64,000 nucleotides of DNA from Perkinsus olseni (lineage: Eukaryota > Perkinsozoa > Perkinsida > Perkinsidae). Position 1 is the first letter of the stretch. Each line of letters starts with the position of its first letter. The notes under the pieces are model-generated. The model was not told the DNA's origin. It did no database searches and worked only from the letters and a program-made list of their open reading frames with translations. Where the stretch lies: the NCBI GenBank assembly GCA_013115135.1, contig JABANP010000017.1, positions 124,001 to 188,000 on the forward strand. The letters are read 5' to 3'. Positions 21,201-32,039 of the stretch are shown piece by piece. Made by a program: the position numbers and the translations under genes.

Positions 21201-22729
21201 TGCCGCGCTGTCCAGTCTTCGTCCAACTTCTTCTTCCACTTCAGAGTCTATCAGCCCGATCACACTGAAAGGAAATTCGTGTATGACCAGGATCGACCTA
21301 AGATACGCAATTCACGACAAAGGAAACCTTCCAACCGGGAGTAGCGTTCGGTATCTTTCAATAAAACTCGCATTAGAGCATGATTCTTCGCTATGAGCAC
21401 GCATCAACCTAAGATTCCCTCTCCCGAGACGCTAGTGTGAAATGCACTTCGCAAAGCTGATTTCTTATCGAGCCAATAGCGAGAAGAAGGAGTGCCGAAG
21501 GGATGGTCTCATTTTGATCAGAACGCAGGGCGAGTTGGCGCTTTTTCTCGTTTATGAAACAAATTCTATCGTTTTCGCCGTTCCAATTTCGCGAAGCAAA
21601 TTTTCGGCAAAACAGAACACTCCGTCTAAGATGGACGCAGCAGTAAGGATACCCTCCCGCCGGGTATCGGAATAATTCACCCATTTTCGCCCGCACCGTT
21701 TACCACGCTTCCTGCGGCAACTGACTCCACTCCTTTTGAGTCTTCCTTTCCGCCATCATAACCTTTTGTGATGAGGAAGAGGACGAATCGCCGTTACTAT
21801 TCTGAGTGTTCAGTCGGATGCCATTGTGACTAGCGTTCCCGGGGCCTGACGAACCAGACCACCTCAATGGAAGCGAGCACACAATATTCAATCTCGCTCC
21901 GATTCGCTTCGCCTGGAGAATGGCGTGCAGGCGTGCAGACTACAGTCACTCTGACGAGGGAGATGAGTGGGTTGGCTATGGTTACTTTAGCTAACCCCAC
22001 CACCCTTGGCAGCACGCGTGGCTCTCGACTTTCTTTCTTTTACAGAAAAAGGATTCGTGAAGCGTGAAGGCCATGCTTCCGTTGGCTCTGACTGTCGATG
22101 AGCCTCACACTAGCATGCTCATTCTCAACCCGATCTGTCAACGATGCAGACGGCTTTCATTCTAGCTGCTTAGGCAGGGTGCAAAAGCCCGGGAAATCTC
22201 GGCAATTTCTTCTCACGTCGAGAAAAGATCGATCAAGGGGAATTGCGCGATCACGTACTCTGATTGCCGCCTCGTGTGGATACTGTGCTGGAACTCGAAC
22301 TCTTTCCTGTAGCAGGACCCTGAGGGACAAGACAGAAGAATCTTAGGTTGATGCTGGCACCTTATAAAAAGATCTTCCCGCAGCCACAAGATACCTTCTA
22401 CAAGGAAAATGAATATTCGTGAATGTGACCACAGATTGATCACAAATTCAATATTCTATAGGAAACATCAGACCAAAGAACTACCCATTCGTCAGAAAGT
22501 ATCAGCTCGGAAGGGAGTTTTCAAATAATAGTATTAAAGTGGACATGTCGGACGCACGGTATCATCATTGCTCATCAACTTTCAGATCAGCATTGCAGCG
22601 GCACAAGACAAACGAAGAGATAATATTATATAGGGGATGACTATTATTCATTGAGATAATTACACCAAATAAAAAACTAATATTAAGATACACAAGTCAG
22701 CTCACCTCCGGGAGAACACTGTCGGCCAT
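18218..22729 (-). CDS. Many-exon protein with C-terminal C3HC4 RING (E3 ligase-like)
   Basis: Start ATG 22729 in a good context (ACCATGG), exon MADSVLPE to donor 22705. The 3' end is well resolved: 18627-18540, 18489-18424, 18356-18289, 18241-18218, all phase-consistent. They encode CIVCFENMWNTSLSPCGH, LCADCSSRLKYCPTCR and the end QARQRIYM: a C3HC4 RING closing a protein much as in LRSAM1 or MGRN-type ligases. Between them lie many short exons that I could list only in part, for example EVEEEVGRRLDSAAQLFEY (about 21150-21235), PPEEVEAIADRLATAL (about 20600), KTVETCDALIEEIT (about 19600), IRNGSEIREKAVVSSE (about 19530) and GLTSEELEGVCSTIVKATRK (about 18880). They are helical, partly coiled coil. 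A likely ubiquitin ligase; substrate unknown. That all pieces form one gene is inference. Confidence 0.5.
18357..18423 (-). other. 67-nt intron made of an antisense tRNA 3' half
   Basis: Splits the Gly codon of the RING motif PCGH: donor GTAAGG at 18423, acceptor TTCCTCCAG at 18357. Splicing it out gives a perfect C3HC4 RING; leaving it in breaks the motif. On the plus strand 18384-18415 reads as a tRNA T-arm with B-box GGTTCGATCCC and an acceptor-like tail GTGCCGTCA; four of five T-stem pairs form. No complete cloverleaf can be drawn. Same design as the intron at 16953-17007. Confidence 0.7.
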
Positions 22730-22796
22730 GGTATGATGCCTTTTGGGGTAGGTCAAAATCGGCAGATCGTCGATCCTAGCCGTCGGTGATATGCAG

Positions 22797-23326
22797 CTAA
22801 CTTGTCTGGTAACAGCCGTACAAGCGCTCAACATAGGAGACACGGGGATCGCCGCCGCGCCGACGAACAGGCACCCCGGCTGAGGGAGAATCTGACCATG
22901 GAACCCCTAGATAGACAGACGGCGGCAATACCGTAACTTTCGCTAATCGCATTTCATGATGACAGAAATCTCCGGCGCTGATCCGTAGGAAGAACTGTCT
23001 GCGGGAATAGTCGAACGCCACAAACTACTGCAACTTAAAACGTAGACGCACGAACGGAAATATCTACCATTTGCCAGCTTCGACCTAAGATACTCTCCTC
23101 TGGACCACAGCACTTACCACTCATTAACATGAACAATAAGTAACCTAGACCCACAATTTGATTTCTCCCTTTCGCCCAGTATCACCTGTCGCCTATCAAT
23201 ATCTCCGCTTCCTTGCGGCTGCTGCTGCTGTTGCTGGTGATGGGGCGCTACTGCAGTAGGCTGCGGACGAGTGTAGAGGGCACGACCAGCATTGGGGAAG
23301 GGTGAGGGAGGCGGGAAATAGTTCAT
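22797..23326 (-). CDS. Small unknown protein with poly-Gln/Pro N-terminus, two exons
   Basis: Exons 23326-23186 and 23024-22797, both phase 0, 122 residues. Exon 1 begins MNYFPPPSPFPNAGRALY and has a six-Gln run from CAG/CAA repeats; exon 2 has FDYSRRQFFLRISAGDFCHH. ATG 23326 is taken because the ATG 12 nt above it lies in a weaker context. No known domain. It sits head-to-tail with the next gene 68 nt downstream (ATG 22729), and a GTGCACGCGTGCAC motif lies about 110 nt upstream. Confidence 0.45.
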
Positions 23327-23770
23327 AATCTTTAACAAAACTCGCCTTTTCGACGCTCAACAACAAACTGCCAAGGCCATAGCAGAAACATCAATCTGGT
23401 GGATTGGTAGCGTAAAAGTTGGTATGAACAATTGTGCACGCGTGCACAACCAGGACGAAAACGGCGGCTTGATACGCCGCAGTGTGTGATAATGTACATC
23501 ACTTTACTACAGATAAAAGTGGGCATATGCCACCGGGAAATAATGGACTTATAAAAACGTGCACTACTGCGCGCTCCTCTACGAGAACTACGCCTGCGGT
23601 GATCATCCATACTGGGCGAATACGTCCCTGGAGTCGCAGAGTGAGGGAAAAGGTCAGATTTACAATAACAATGTAGCGGACATTTACTAGGCTGCAAACT
23701 AGCCCTGGAAATTGGCGCCGCTCGAACTGACCGTTTAGAGTACAAAATAAAATAAAACAAACAATCACGT

Positions 23771-23998
23771 ACATCACGTACTCGAAAACAGAGTGATGAT
23801 ATTAATAGGGAGAGCAAGATCGTGGGTTCGATCCCGGCATGATGCATTTAATACTGCCATAAAATTGCTCTCACGACCTCTCTACGCACACCACGTACTT
23901 GAAAACTGATACTAGCGGGAGAGCAAGGTCGTGGGTTCGATCCCGGCATGATGCATTTAATACTGCCATGAACTTGCTCCTACTACCTCTCTACACAG
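23771..23998. repeat. Tandem duplication carrying two tRNA-like T-arms
   Basis: Two copies of about 110-120 bp (about 23771-23889 and 23890-23998). Each holds CGTGGGTTCGATCCCGGCAT (B-box) followed by GATGCATTTAATACTGCCAT, then a stretch like the 3' end of the RING gene at 23957. On the minus strand each may act as an intron after the CPLCRE codons (GTAGTA...AGTATCAG), but that is not proven. Confidence 0.6.
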
Positions 23999-24338
23999 CG
24001 GGCACCTGTGCATATGCCGCTCCGACCCATCATCCGAACATCTCTCGAAACACTCGAGGAAGCATTTCTCGTGCAAACAATGTCCGCATGGCAGCTGGCG
24101 TAGCAAGTCTCCAACTTGAAATTGATCAAGACAGATCGCACAGCTCCTCCCTCGAAACTCGCTCGTCAAGGCCGTCAACTTCAAGCACTTAGTGTTGCTC
24201 TGGGCCCACTGTTCGAACTCTTCCTTGGCTTTGAAGTGGGCCACTCCCTTCTTTATAAGAGTAGATGAAGGCGAGGACCACCATGAGGACAAGGATGCTG
24301 CCCAGCGTGTAGGCGAGGATTTCGTCGAGGCTTGACAT
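23957..24338 (-). CDS. Membrane RING-H2 protein 1 of the tandem array
   Basis: ATG 24338 (MSSLDEILAYTLG) opens one hydrophobic helix (GSILVLMVVLAFIYSY). The RING is in another frame: CAICLDQF...LPCGHCLHEKCF...HRCPLCRE, with complete C3H2C3 ligands. Dropping one base in the CCC run at 24246-24248 joins the frames into helix, linker (HFKAKEEFEQWAQSN) and RING, the layout of its neighbours. So either a consensus error or a recent lesion. The family looks like ATL/RNF-type E3 ligases anchored in a membrane with the RING in the cytosol. The C-terminus is uncertain because of the duplicated tRNA-like segment. Confidence 0.6.
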
Positions 24339-25037
24339 TATAGTGAAAATAGCAGTTTCAAAATCTAGACATGTGAGCCGAGCTGAAGACGGGCAAAATT
24401 TCAAAATAAGATGAAACTAATTTCAGAGCTGAGAACGACTCACTTTCCGAATTACTTATGATTTTCTGCCAAAGGAACTCTTCTTTATACGGGACAGTTG
24501 TTCATGATCATCGCGAGATCGGTGGCGAACAACAGTGCTGTGAGAAATCCAGTGGTCGGGCGCTGATCGTAGGCAAGTATGAGTTGATGTGAGTATGCGT
24601 GCTGCTGCCGCTCCGAGGAAGAGAACAAGAGGACAAGGTGGCTCGGGCCTAGAGCTGCCACTTCAACCTGACGCAGAGCATAAGATACTCAAACGAGGCC
24701 CCAATCAAGGAACACTCAACACTCTAATTTGGTAGAAAAGTGGTATGCAAACAAACGTCGACCTGTGCGGGCGAAAAAATAGAAAAAAGAACTACTAAGA
24801 AAGCAAACAAGCGTGAGGAATTTCGAGCGCCCCTAATAAATATAACAGATGCCGCGTTGTTCAGAAAACCGACAAAATCTCATGAACTTGGCATAAACAT
24901 TTTCGCTAGCTCAACGACGTGCGTCGGCCGGGCGCTCGAAAGAAGTTATTTTCCGAGCAGTAGGGCTCGTAGTGACGACCGTTCGAATTCTACAGCCCAG
25001 CGACAAAGAGGGCAAGTCCGCCGAGCGCTCGAAAAAA

Positions 25038-25508
25038 CTATTTACCGAACAGTAGGGCTCCCAATGATGGGCGTTCGAATTCTACAGTGCAGCGGCAGAG
25101 AGGACAAGTCCGTCTGCTCGACCCCAAAGCTATCCACGACGACGCACAGTCTAGGTGATACACGTGGCCGCAGCTGAGGCGAACCATCATGTGGCCTGGG
25201 TCGTACTCGGAAAGGCAGATCGAACAGGTCCCTTGGCTTTGGGCTTCTATGTACAATCCCTCAGCGGTCTTGAAGCGACGCCGAGCGTACCGGACCGATA
25301 GAAATCTCAGAACACTCTTACCGTACATACGAACGACGACACCGGCCAGGAAAAAGCAGCTGGCAATGGCGATGACTAGAGCCAGCCTGACTGTGTCCGG
25401 TAGGTTTGTGAAACAGAATGTGAGAAGGGCGGCCGAGGCTGCTACGACCAGGCCGACATAGCAGGCGGAGGCCGCCTGACTCAACCGATGCTGACGACGG
25501 GAATCCAT
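25038..25508 (-). CDS. Membrane RING-H2 protein 2
   Basis: Intact 156-residue frame from ATG 25508. Two hydrophobic segments (about residues 15-33 and 41-60) are followed by a basic stretch (RYARRRFK) and a RING: CSICLSEYD...LSCGHVYHLDCA...CPLCRC. The ligand order Cys3-His2-Cys3 binds two zinc ions and recruits a ubiquitin-conjugating enzyme in this family. About 0.7 kb of noncoding DNA separates it from each neighbour, and all seven genes point the same way, as expected for tandem duplicates. Substrate unknown. Confidence 0.72.
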   Translation of the reverse strand: MDSRRQHRLSQAASACYVGLVVAASAALLTFCFTNLPDTVRLALVIAIASCFFLAGVVVRMYGKSVLRFLSVRYARRRFKTAEGLYIEAQSQGTCSICLSEYDPGHMMVRLSCGHVYHLDCASSWIALGSSRRTCPLCRCTVEFERPSLGALLFGK

Positions 25509-26461
25509 TCATAGACACCAATTGACGACAACTGACAAAATGTTACGCAGAAACTCCCTTCAATTTCTTAACTTACGAAAATTACTATTTACTAGCACTA
25601 ATTTTCATCCAACGAACGAAGTGCATTGTCTCAAACCGGAAGCAGAATTGAACCACGCCTGAAAACTCTGTCTGATTTTAGGAGCTTTAACCCGAAGTCT
25701 CGCGAACGAGGATGAGAAGTCCGTAACTTGTGTAGTACATCGACAATTACATTCTCGCGCATAAGACGTCAAAGTCGACCGCCACTGACGGGAAGAACGA
25801 CAAGAAAAACATCACAAAATTCGCTCGAGCTCATCCATCCCCGAATTTACGATTAACCACCTCCCTCGGTTTTTGATCGTTTTCATCCGAGGTACGCAGT
25901 CCGAAACCTCAAAGAAGCTGACCGAGGTCCGAAAATATAGACTGCGAAGCTGCGCCGGAGATGACAAGCCGTTAAGTTACCTACGAAATAAAAGATCTCA
26001 TTTTGAAAAAAAGCTCAGCGAGAGGACCTCCCGAGAGAACATCTCCACGGGAAAAGAAGACAAGTCCGAAAACGCCAACCCAACACGTCGCGAAAACCGA
26101 AATGGGAGTTTCCCAGGGGAAGGAAGTACTTCCGATGGCCGAAAAAGACCGAATAAAGACCGAAAATGTACACGGATCTCTCGAAATCATCGTCACGGAA
26201 GCCGACAGAACCGGCTATCGGCTAAGCGGAATGAGTTGTCCGGCTCATCGCCGAAGACGACTCGCTAATACTCACGATGGTGATGAAAGTGAAAAAAGTC
26301 TAAGGATACGCCTCCGAGTTAGCGTTCCGTATCTGCACGCATGCGCTAAATCTTCAGTGTGCGGAGGCGTATCTTTGTAGCAGATGCTCTGCTACTACTA
26401 CCTATGGTAAAAAGGCATTAATAACAATACTAGAGTACAGCAATCTCGAGGATCGTGAGAA

Positions 26462-26923
26462 CTACCGTGCCAAGCGAACACGGCAGACCGGGCATGCAGC
26501 CCGATTAGGCCTCACAGCGGCGCCCGTTTCCAACCACAGCGAGAAGCATTGGTCATGAAAGTGATGGTTGCATGAGAGGACGATAACAGAATCTCCATTA
26601 TCGGAGTCGTCCAGACAAATTGGGCATATCCCCGGGCTCGGAGAAGCAGCAGCGGCGACTGCGAACTTATCGGGAAGGCCCTCGGTCGAGGCCTTTGACC
26701 GTCTACTGGCGGCGAACCTACTAACCAGTAGGGTCGTCACCACGATGATGAGCAGGCTTAGGCCAGTAGCAGCGAGAGCTATCAAAGGCCAGGACGAGGG
26801 AGACAACGAAATGGAGGTGAGCATGGCGGCAGTGAGGGCGACGATAACCAGAGCGCAGAGGGTGTAGGCTGCCACGCGAAGCCTTCTCGAGGGAGTCGCA
26901 GCCATTAGGGATGAACGGAGCAT
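26462..26923 (-). CDS. Membrane RING-H2 protein 3
   Basis: Frame to the stop at 26462; ATG 26923 (MLRSSLMAATPS) is the first ATG, since the longer frame begins at a TTG. A second ATG is at 26905. Two hydrophobic helices (LCALVIVALTAAMLTSI and LIALAATGLSLLIIVVTTL) precede CPICLDDSDN...LSCNHHFHDQCF...CPVCRVRLAR. The residue after the first CG pair is Asn (CNHHFH), still a valid His ligand order. Intact; no intron needed. Confidence 0.68.
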   Translation of the reverse strand: MLRSSLMAATPSRRLRVAAYTLCALVIVALTAAMLTSISLSPSSWPLIALAATGLSLLIIVVTTLLVSRFAASRRSKASTEGLPDKFAVAAAASPSPGICPICLDDSDNGDSVIVLSCNHHFHDQCFSLWLETGAAVRPNRAACPVCRVRLAR

Positions 26924-27591
26924 CTCCCCTACGGAAAGAGAGGTGGGTTCGCCTGTGGAAGTGGCAACGCAACAGAGGACCACCGATAGCCTCCGAGACA
27001 AGCGTCCTGCGACGAGTCATAGAGAAAACGAAAACAACAGCAATATGTCTAGACACGTTTGGAATAGCTTTTACTTACCTTCAAGGACGCTCGCGTTCGA
27101 ACGAGAGCTTCTTGTCTTCAATTCCCTGCTCATCTGCTTCATCTGCAGCAGTAGCATCATTGATGACCTGCAAGGAAGGGCGAGTCGGGGAAAGAGCGGT
27201 AGTCACTATCGCCGGTGACACAATGACTCGGTAAACAAGAGACTGTAAACTGTACACACCGCGATAGTGATGATGATGAACAACAACAAGAATAATAAAT
27301 ATTAAATAGTAAAGAGCACGACCCTTCCGAAGTGAAGAAGGCCGGCCAGAACGATCATACCGTTGGCAAGGCAGCTAACAGCAGCTTCCCACTCGGCCAG
27401 GACTCATCAGCGACAGCTTCACAGAACAGTAAAAGCGTTTCCAATGGAACTACGAACGATCGTACCGCATCAGTGATGGCCATGAAACAGCTACCAATGA
27501 TGCGTATGATAGGTCACTCAAGGGAGCTGACGGAAACACTGCTGTTCGACGCACAACGACAAGGAGCCCGTGGTCAAGTGGGGGCCAGTAG

Positions 27592-28169
27592 TCACCAAAT
27601 CCGCATCAGCTGTGCGTTCTGTCTCGGGTCCCTCGGCCCGGTCGTCTCCCTTGGCCCAACTCGGCTGCGGCACATCGGGCACTTCCTCTCATTGAAAGTT
27701 GACGCTGTGAAACACTCTCGAAACAGTCTTCGTGAAACCGATGGCCACAGGGCAGTTCGAGAATAGCATCGCCTGGGTCGTATTCTGCCAGACAGATGGA
27801 ACAGCAACCGTGGCTGCTCTGAGCTGAGGCCTCTAAGTCATCCGGCGTCACCTGATACCGACTAGTCTTCTTCGAGACCCAGTCCCTGAACTCATCGCTG
27901 TGGTCCGGTTCCTTGTGCCACTCCAGCATCATCTCGTAGCGCGTGAAGGCAAGGATCGTGCAGGGAACCGCGACTCCCAGGATGGAGGCGTAGACCGCTA
28001 TGAGCAGCCACAGTAATGCACCGTGGCAGAAGAGGGCGAGCACAATGCCAATGACAACGACTATGATCAGCCAGGCCAGCCACAGCTTGAGGTACCCCCC
28101 TCGACCGAAGCTTCTAGCCAGCAATTCACCCCAGCCTGTATGTTGACCCGCTGGCCGCTCGGAATCCAT
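27592..28169 (-). CDS. Membrane RING-H2 protein 4, frame broken inside the RING
   Basis: ATG 28169 (MDSERPAGQ). Two helices (LWLAWLIIVVVIGIVLALF and LLWLLIAVYASILGVAV), a linker, then CSICLAEYDPG...LPCGHRFHEDCF. The last zinc pair (ERKCPMCRSRVG) is in the next frame; a single missing base near 27713-27721 separates them. The lesion is not in a long homopolymer, so a true pseudogene is more likely here than for some neighbours. Otherwise the same plan as RING 5 and 6. Confidence 0.55.
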
Positions 28170-28535
28170 GATGAACGGGAAAAACACGACCGGCCTGAGA
28201 CGACGGGGGTCACCTCCTGCACATCACGCAACAGAAATAACAATCTTTCTATTGAAACACTCTGAGACTAACCTAATACTTAAGATCTAAAATACCGGAT
28301 AAAATAGCCGCTCCTCCCACAGTCACATGCCGCAGTGCACAGCGGCCGACTTGGAAGAGGTTCGATTAGAAGAAGAGTTGAAATTATGACATGACGGTAG
28401 CGATAGTAGTGCAAGGAGTGCCCTCACTGAGTGCAGCAGAAAAATGAAATTTACGACCGAGGTCTCGAGGGGCCCTGTGGTCTTCACAACGACAAAGATT
28501 TAATCGCGAATGTTGAGACCGTGCAAGATCCACGC

Positions 28536-29208
28536 TCAATCATCAACACCACCATGAGCATCTTCGACGTCGTCCGAACCGGAATCAGGCTCCTCATCGA
28601 CACGACGAGCATTCGAACCGATCTCATAGGAGCCGTCAAGACGTCTTCGCGGTAGCTTCGGTCCCAGCGAGGCCCGACACAGCGGACACCGATGTTGAGC
28701 TGCCTTGCGTCCCTCGCGGCAAGCCATGGAAACACTCGCCGAAGCATGCAATGTGGAATGCGTGGCTGCACGGCAAGCTTCTGATTTCATCCCCAATTTC
28801 ATATTCGCTGAGACAAATAGCACAGCTTGCCTCCTCGCCGCCTTCCACTGCTTCCAGCCTCCTTTCCTCTGTGAACTGATGGACGGTCGTTTCCTTGTCG
28901 ACCCAGGCAACCCACTGAGTCTCGAAATCCTCCTCGACAGCGTCATTGGCGCGTTCCCGAATGCGTTCGCTTTCGCTAGCCTTGGCGTACCCCAGGATCG
29001 CCAGGGCCGGGACGACGATGATGACAAGACTGTAGCCAGCTGTGAGCGCTAGCATGACTACTGGCTTGTCGGAAAGGACGCTCCAGATGATCAGTACGGC
29101 CATGATAATACCGCAGAGACTGGCCCACCATATCCAAGCACAGCGATACCGTCGCTGGAAGGCGGGATGATTCGCGAGACGTCGGCAGCAGGAGCAAGAC
29201 AGTGCCAT
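28536..29208 (-). CDS. Membrane RING-H2 protein 5, frame broken inside the RING
   Basis: ATG 29208 (MALSCSCCRR). Two helices (about residues 26-45 and 51-72), a charged linker, then CAICLSEYEIGDE...LPCSHAFHIACF. The closing pair HRCPLCRASLGP and an acidic tail (EEPDSGSDDVEDAH) are one frame away, with the shift between about 28720 and 28735. Breakage at nearly the same RING position as in gene 4 is odd; an unseen mini-intron was sought but no GT-AG pair fits. Confidence 0.55.
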
Positions 29209-29399
29209 TGATGGACGAACAAAAGCTAGCTCATGGACAGTTCCGACATACTCTGTATCTTACGTGAGCAACCCCAAAGATACCACCCAACTCAACAACC
29301 AGTACTAGTAGCAACAGCGGCAACTGCCAGAAGAAACTCGAGGACGCGATACAAATCTTGGGGCGAATCATCGCTGCCCGATCTCAGACAAGAGCCTTT

Positions 29400-29630
29400 C
29401 TACGACCGACCACAACGACGACAGCGCCCAACGGTAGGAGCATTTAAGAACCTCCACCACACGCAGCCGCACTGGAAAAAATAATTTCCGCAGCCGCAAA
29501 CGAACAGAGCCGAACCTGGCCCGTTCAAGCGCCACCACGAAGCCTCTGGCAAGATCGCCGAAAGAAGTGCTGAACTATTAGCTCTGAGCAATACATTAGA
29601 AATACAGAAAGTTTGGACACCATCATCCAC
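29400..29630 (-). pseudogene. Possible RING-H2 remnant
   Basis: Minus-strand frame with LFVCGCGNYFFQCGCVWWRF...GRCRRCGRS. Spacing of Cys and aromatic residues echoes the L-x-x-C-x-H-x-F-H...C-x-x-C end of neighbouring RINGs, but the His ligands and the first Cys pair are missing. It lies between array members 5 and 6. A chance Cys-rich frame is possible. Confidence 0.25.
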
Positions 29631-29994
29631 CCGACTACTACCACACTTCCGGCAACTCGCCCGTGACAGTGATGAGTAGGGGGATATCCCAAAGGGGACC
29701 AGACAGCGACTAGATTACAGCGTGGCAGTCTACAATTACATCGGTGTTTTCACCGCGCCACAAAATCCCAAAGAACAGCAGCAGACCGGCCCCCTAGGGA
29801 CCGTCTAGTCTTATACAAATCATTTCTGATGGCATCCGAGAGGTCGGGGAGCAACGCAACCTGAGGCGGCCTGTGCGCAACTGGTGAGCACAGGACAGTG
29901 AAAAGCGATAGCCTCGACCTCCCTTAGGTGTCTCTTGAACATCGTAATAGTATACCAGATACCAGTAATAACAATAATAAATAAAGTACTCCTT

Positions 29995-30675
29995 CTAAAC
30001 ACTAACAGCAGTACTAGCTTCCGACACGCTGTGCGCACGGTTAACGGCAACATCACCATCAGCAACAGCATCTCCACCATTATCATGACGTTTGGGAAGA
30101 CTAGGACCCATTCGAACACGGCACAGCGGGCACTGATGGTACTCTAAGGACGGACTACAGGGAACTCTATTGAAGCATGCGTCGAAGCACTCAGTGTGAA
30201 ACTTATGACCGCATGGCAACACTCTGACGTTATCACCAACTTGAAAATCGTTAAGGCAAATAACACAACCACTGTTATCGCCTTCCTCCATGCAATCCTG
30301 AATGTCAGCATCGGCCAGCGTCTCAGTCTTCGTCTCCGAGGACACCCAAGACGACCACTCCTTCAGGAAAGTCTTTTCGTACTTCTCACGCTTCTTCTCA
30401 GCCGAGTGACTCTGTTCCACCACATACGCGATAACAACAATCAGCACCGGCGGAAGGATGGTGACGACGCAGCCGTAGCAAATGAGAACACCCGCCCGCA
30501 CCATTGATGCAATGCCGGGTTCCGCAGGCCACAACACGCACATCAGTACGAACGTCACTATCAAAAGCATGTAGACCCCCCAGGAGATAAGGTAGCGCTT
30601 CCGGGAGAAGGAGGGCTCTACAAAATGAAGTACTTTAGTGCAGCACAGGTTACGTGCATGACGATTAGTTGACAT
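29995..30675 (-). CDS. Membrane RING-H2 protein 6
   Basis: Intact frame to 29995. ATG 30675 (MSTNRHARNLCC) gives the N-terminal length of RING 5; the open frame continues upstream to other ATGs (30792/30795), so the start is not certain. Two helices (YMLLIVTFVLMCVLW and CVVTILPPVLIVVIAYVV), a charged linker, then CVICLNDFQVGD...LPCGHKFHTECF...HQCPLCRVRMG with all eight ligands. The tail is Ala/Val-rich. The clearest complete member of the array. Confidence 0.72.
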   Translation of the reverse strand: MSTNRHARNLCCTKVLHFVEPSFSRKRYLISWGVYMLLIVTFVLMCVLWPAEPGIASMVRAGVLICYGCVVTILPPVLIVVIAYVVEQSHSAEKKREKYEKTFLKEWSSWVSSETKTETLADADIQDCMEEGDNSGCVICLNDFQVGDNVRVLPCGHKFHTECFDACFNRVPCSPSLEYHQCPLCRVRMGPSLPKRHDNGGDAVADGDVAVNRAHSVSEASTAVSV

Positions 30676-31104
30676 CGTGAAAACTAAAACTGCGAAAGCA
30701 ATGACCAATGTTCGCCCTGACACAAGACATCGAAGACCGATCCGGCCGAAGAAACAATTATCATCAGTACAACACTCTCTTGAAGAGGCCATCATCGTCG
30801 TCGAGTAGTGTAAGAACATTAATATGAGGAAGTGTACAGGGGAATCGTTAACATGGTACGCGAACCCCTTCTTAGCTCGAGTGTTGTAGATCGAAGAGAA
30901 AGGTAGAATACAACAATGGGCTAAACGGTGGATGCGGACAGTAGCGATGGTGACACAACGACTTCTCATCGAGCTTCGCACAGACTTGCGAGAGAAAAAC
31001 TCGACGAATCAGAAAAGTCAAAGTCAACAACAGAACGCCCGCAGACAGAAACGTATGCTTATCAGGAATAACTACAACTGAAGCTGCTCAGAAGTAGAAA
31101 AGCT

Positions 31105-31631
31105 TTACACCACAGAAATCTCGTCCGACTCCTCAGGACCGACCAGCAGAGGCCCTAGATCACGACGACACAAAGGACACTTGTGGCACCGTCCCGGAGG
31201 AGGTAGCGTGGAGACGAAACAACCGTCGAAGCACCGAACGTGGAACATGTGCTTACACGGAAGGCCGCGGACTTGCTGACCAGGGAGGAAGTCGGAGAGG
31301 CATATCGCGCAGCTGCCCTCGTCCACACTCGTCACGTAGGTGTTGCTCTTCTGCCACTTCAGCCACTCGCCGCGGAACTCGCTCGGACTAGCCGTGCCCA
31401 TCTGTCTCCGCTCTTGCTTTGCCTTACGACGTGCGTACCAGCAAATGATGATGGGGGCGGTAGTAGGAGGAGGGCGAAGACGTAGACGAAAGAGATGAGG
31501 AGCCTCATGTTAGTGCCCGAGCTAGGGAAGAAGAAGATCCCCGCCGTAAACAGCAGCACTAGGACTATCCAACCAATCCAAACAGGTAGGTAGCGTCGAG
31601 AGAATGCCGGATGGCGGAATCGAGACAGCAT
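31105..31631 (-). CDS. Membrane RING-H2 protein 7
   Basis: ATG 31631 (MLSRFRHPAFSRRYLP) starts two helices (WIGWIVLVLLFTAGIFFF and LLISFVYVFALLLLPPP). The RING half (ICWYARRKAKQERRQ, CAICLSDFLPGQ...LPCKHMFHVRCF...CPLCRRDLG) is one frame away. Adding one C to the run at 31453-31457 (GGGGG on the plus strand) makes one protein with the second helix completed (LLLPPPIIICWY). I treat it as an intact gene with a likely consensus error. Confidence 0.62.
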
Positions 31632-31914
31632 TTGGTATCCGAAGGTGAAACGGTGGAAACTGCACTGCGAAGATTCCTCCTGCGAGAACAGCGAAGGAAG
31701 CCTGATGCGCGAGCTGCTTCTTCCGATTCACTGGAAGTGTTCAATAAACCAATTCTGAAACCCGGAGACGATTCTGGAACCACAATTTAGATGTAGAAAT
31801 CAATTCCAGAATCGATTCTCCAAATCAATTCAAGCGTAACTTTCTTCCGACTCTCTCACGTCTACCTAGAGGACGTGTGAACGACGAAGTCGGAATACAA
31901 TTAAAAGTCGAAAG

Positions 31915-31977
31915 AAATGCCCCGCCTGGAATTCGATCCGGCAGCCTCACAAAATCTTGCTCTCTTGCAGCTCCTCA
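31915..31977 (-). other. tRNA-like fragment upstream of the 32.0-kb gene
   Basis: Plus strand reads TGCCCCGCCTGGAATTCGAT..., then TTGCTCTCTTGCAG, a good 3' splice site, about 65 nt before the ATG at 32040. Antisense, it has a degenerate B-box (GGATCGAATTCC). It could be a 5'-UTR intron of the same kind as those at 16953 and 18357, but no donor is certain. Confidence 0.3.
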
Positions 31978-32039
31978 ATTATGTTCGGTGTCGACGGTTT
32001 CCACCATCCTGATCGCACACACAACCCTTTCAATCCACG

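Noticed and set aside
23332..23847. 171-codon minus frame (MHHAGIEPTILL...)
   Set aside because: It reads through the antisense tRNA-like segment; such GIEP frames are typical by-products of T-arm sequence.
24740..25177. 145-codon plus frame, and others opposite the RING genes
   Set aside because: Antisense to RING genes or basic low-complexity sequence; no motif.
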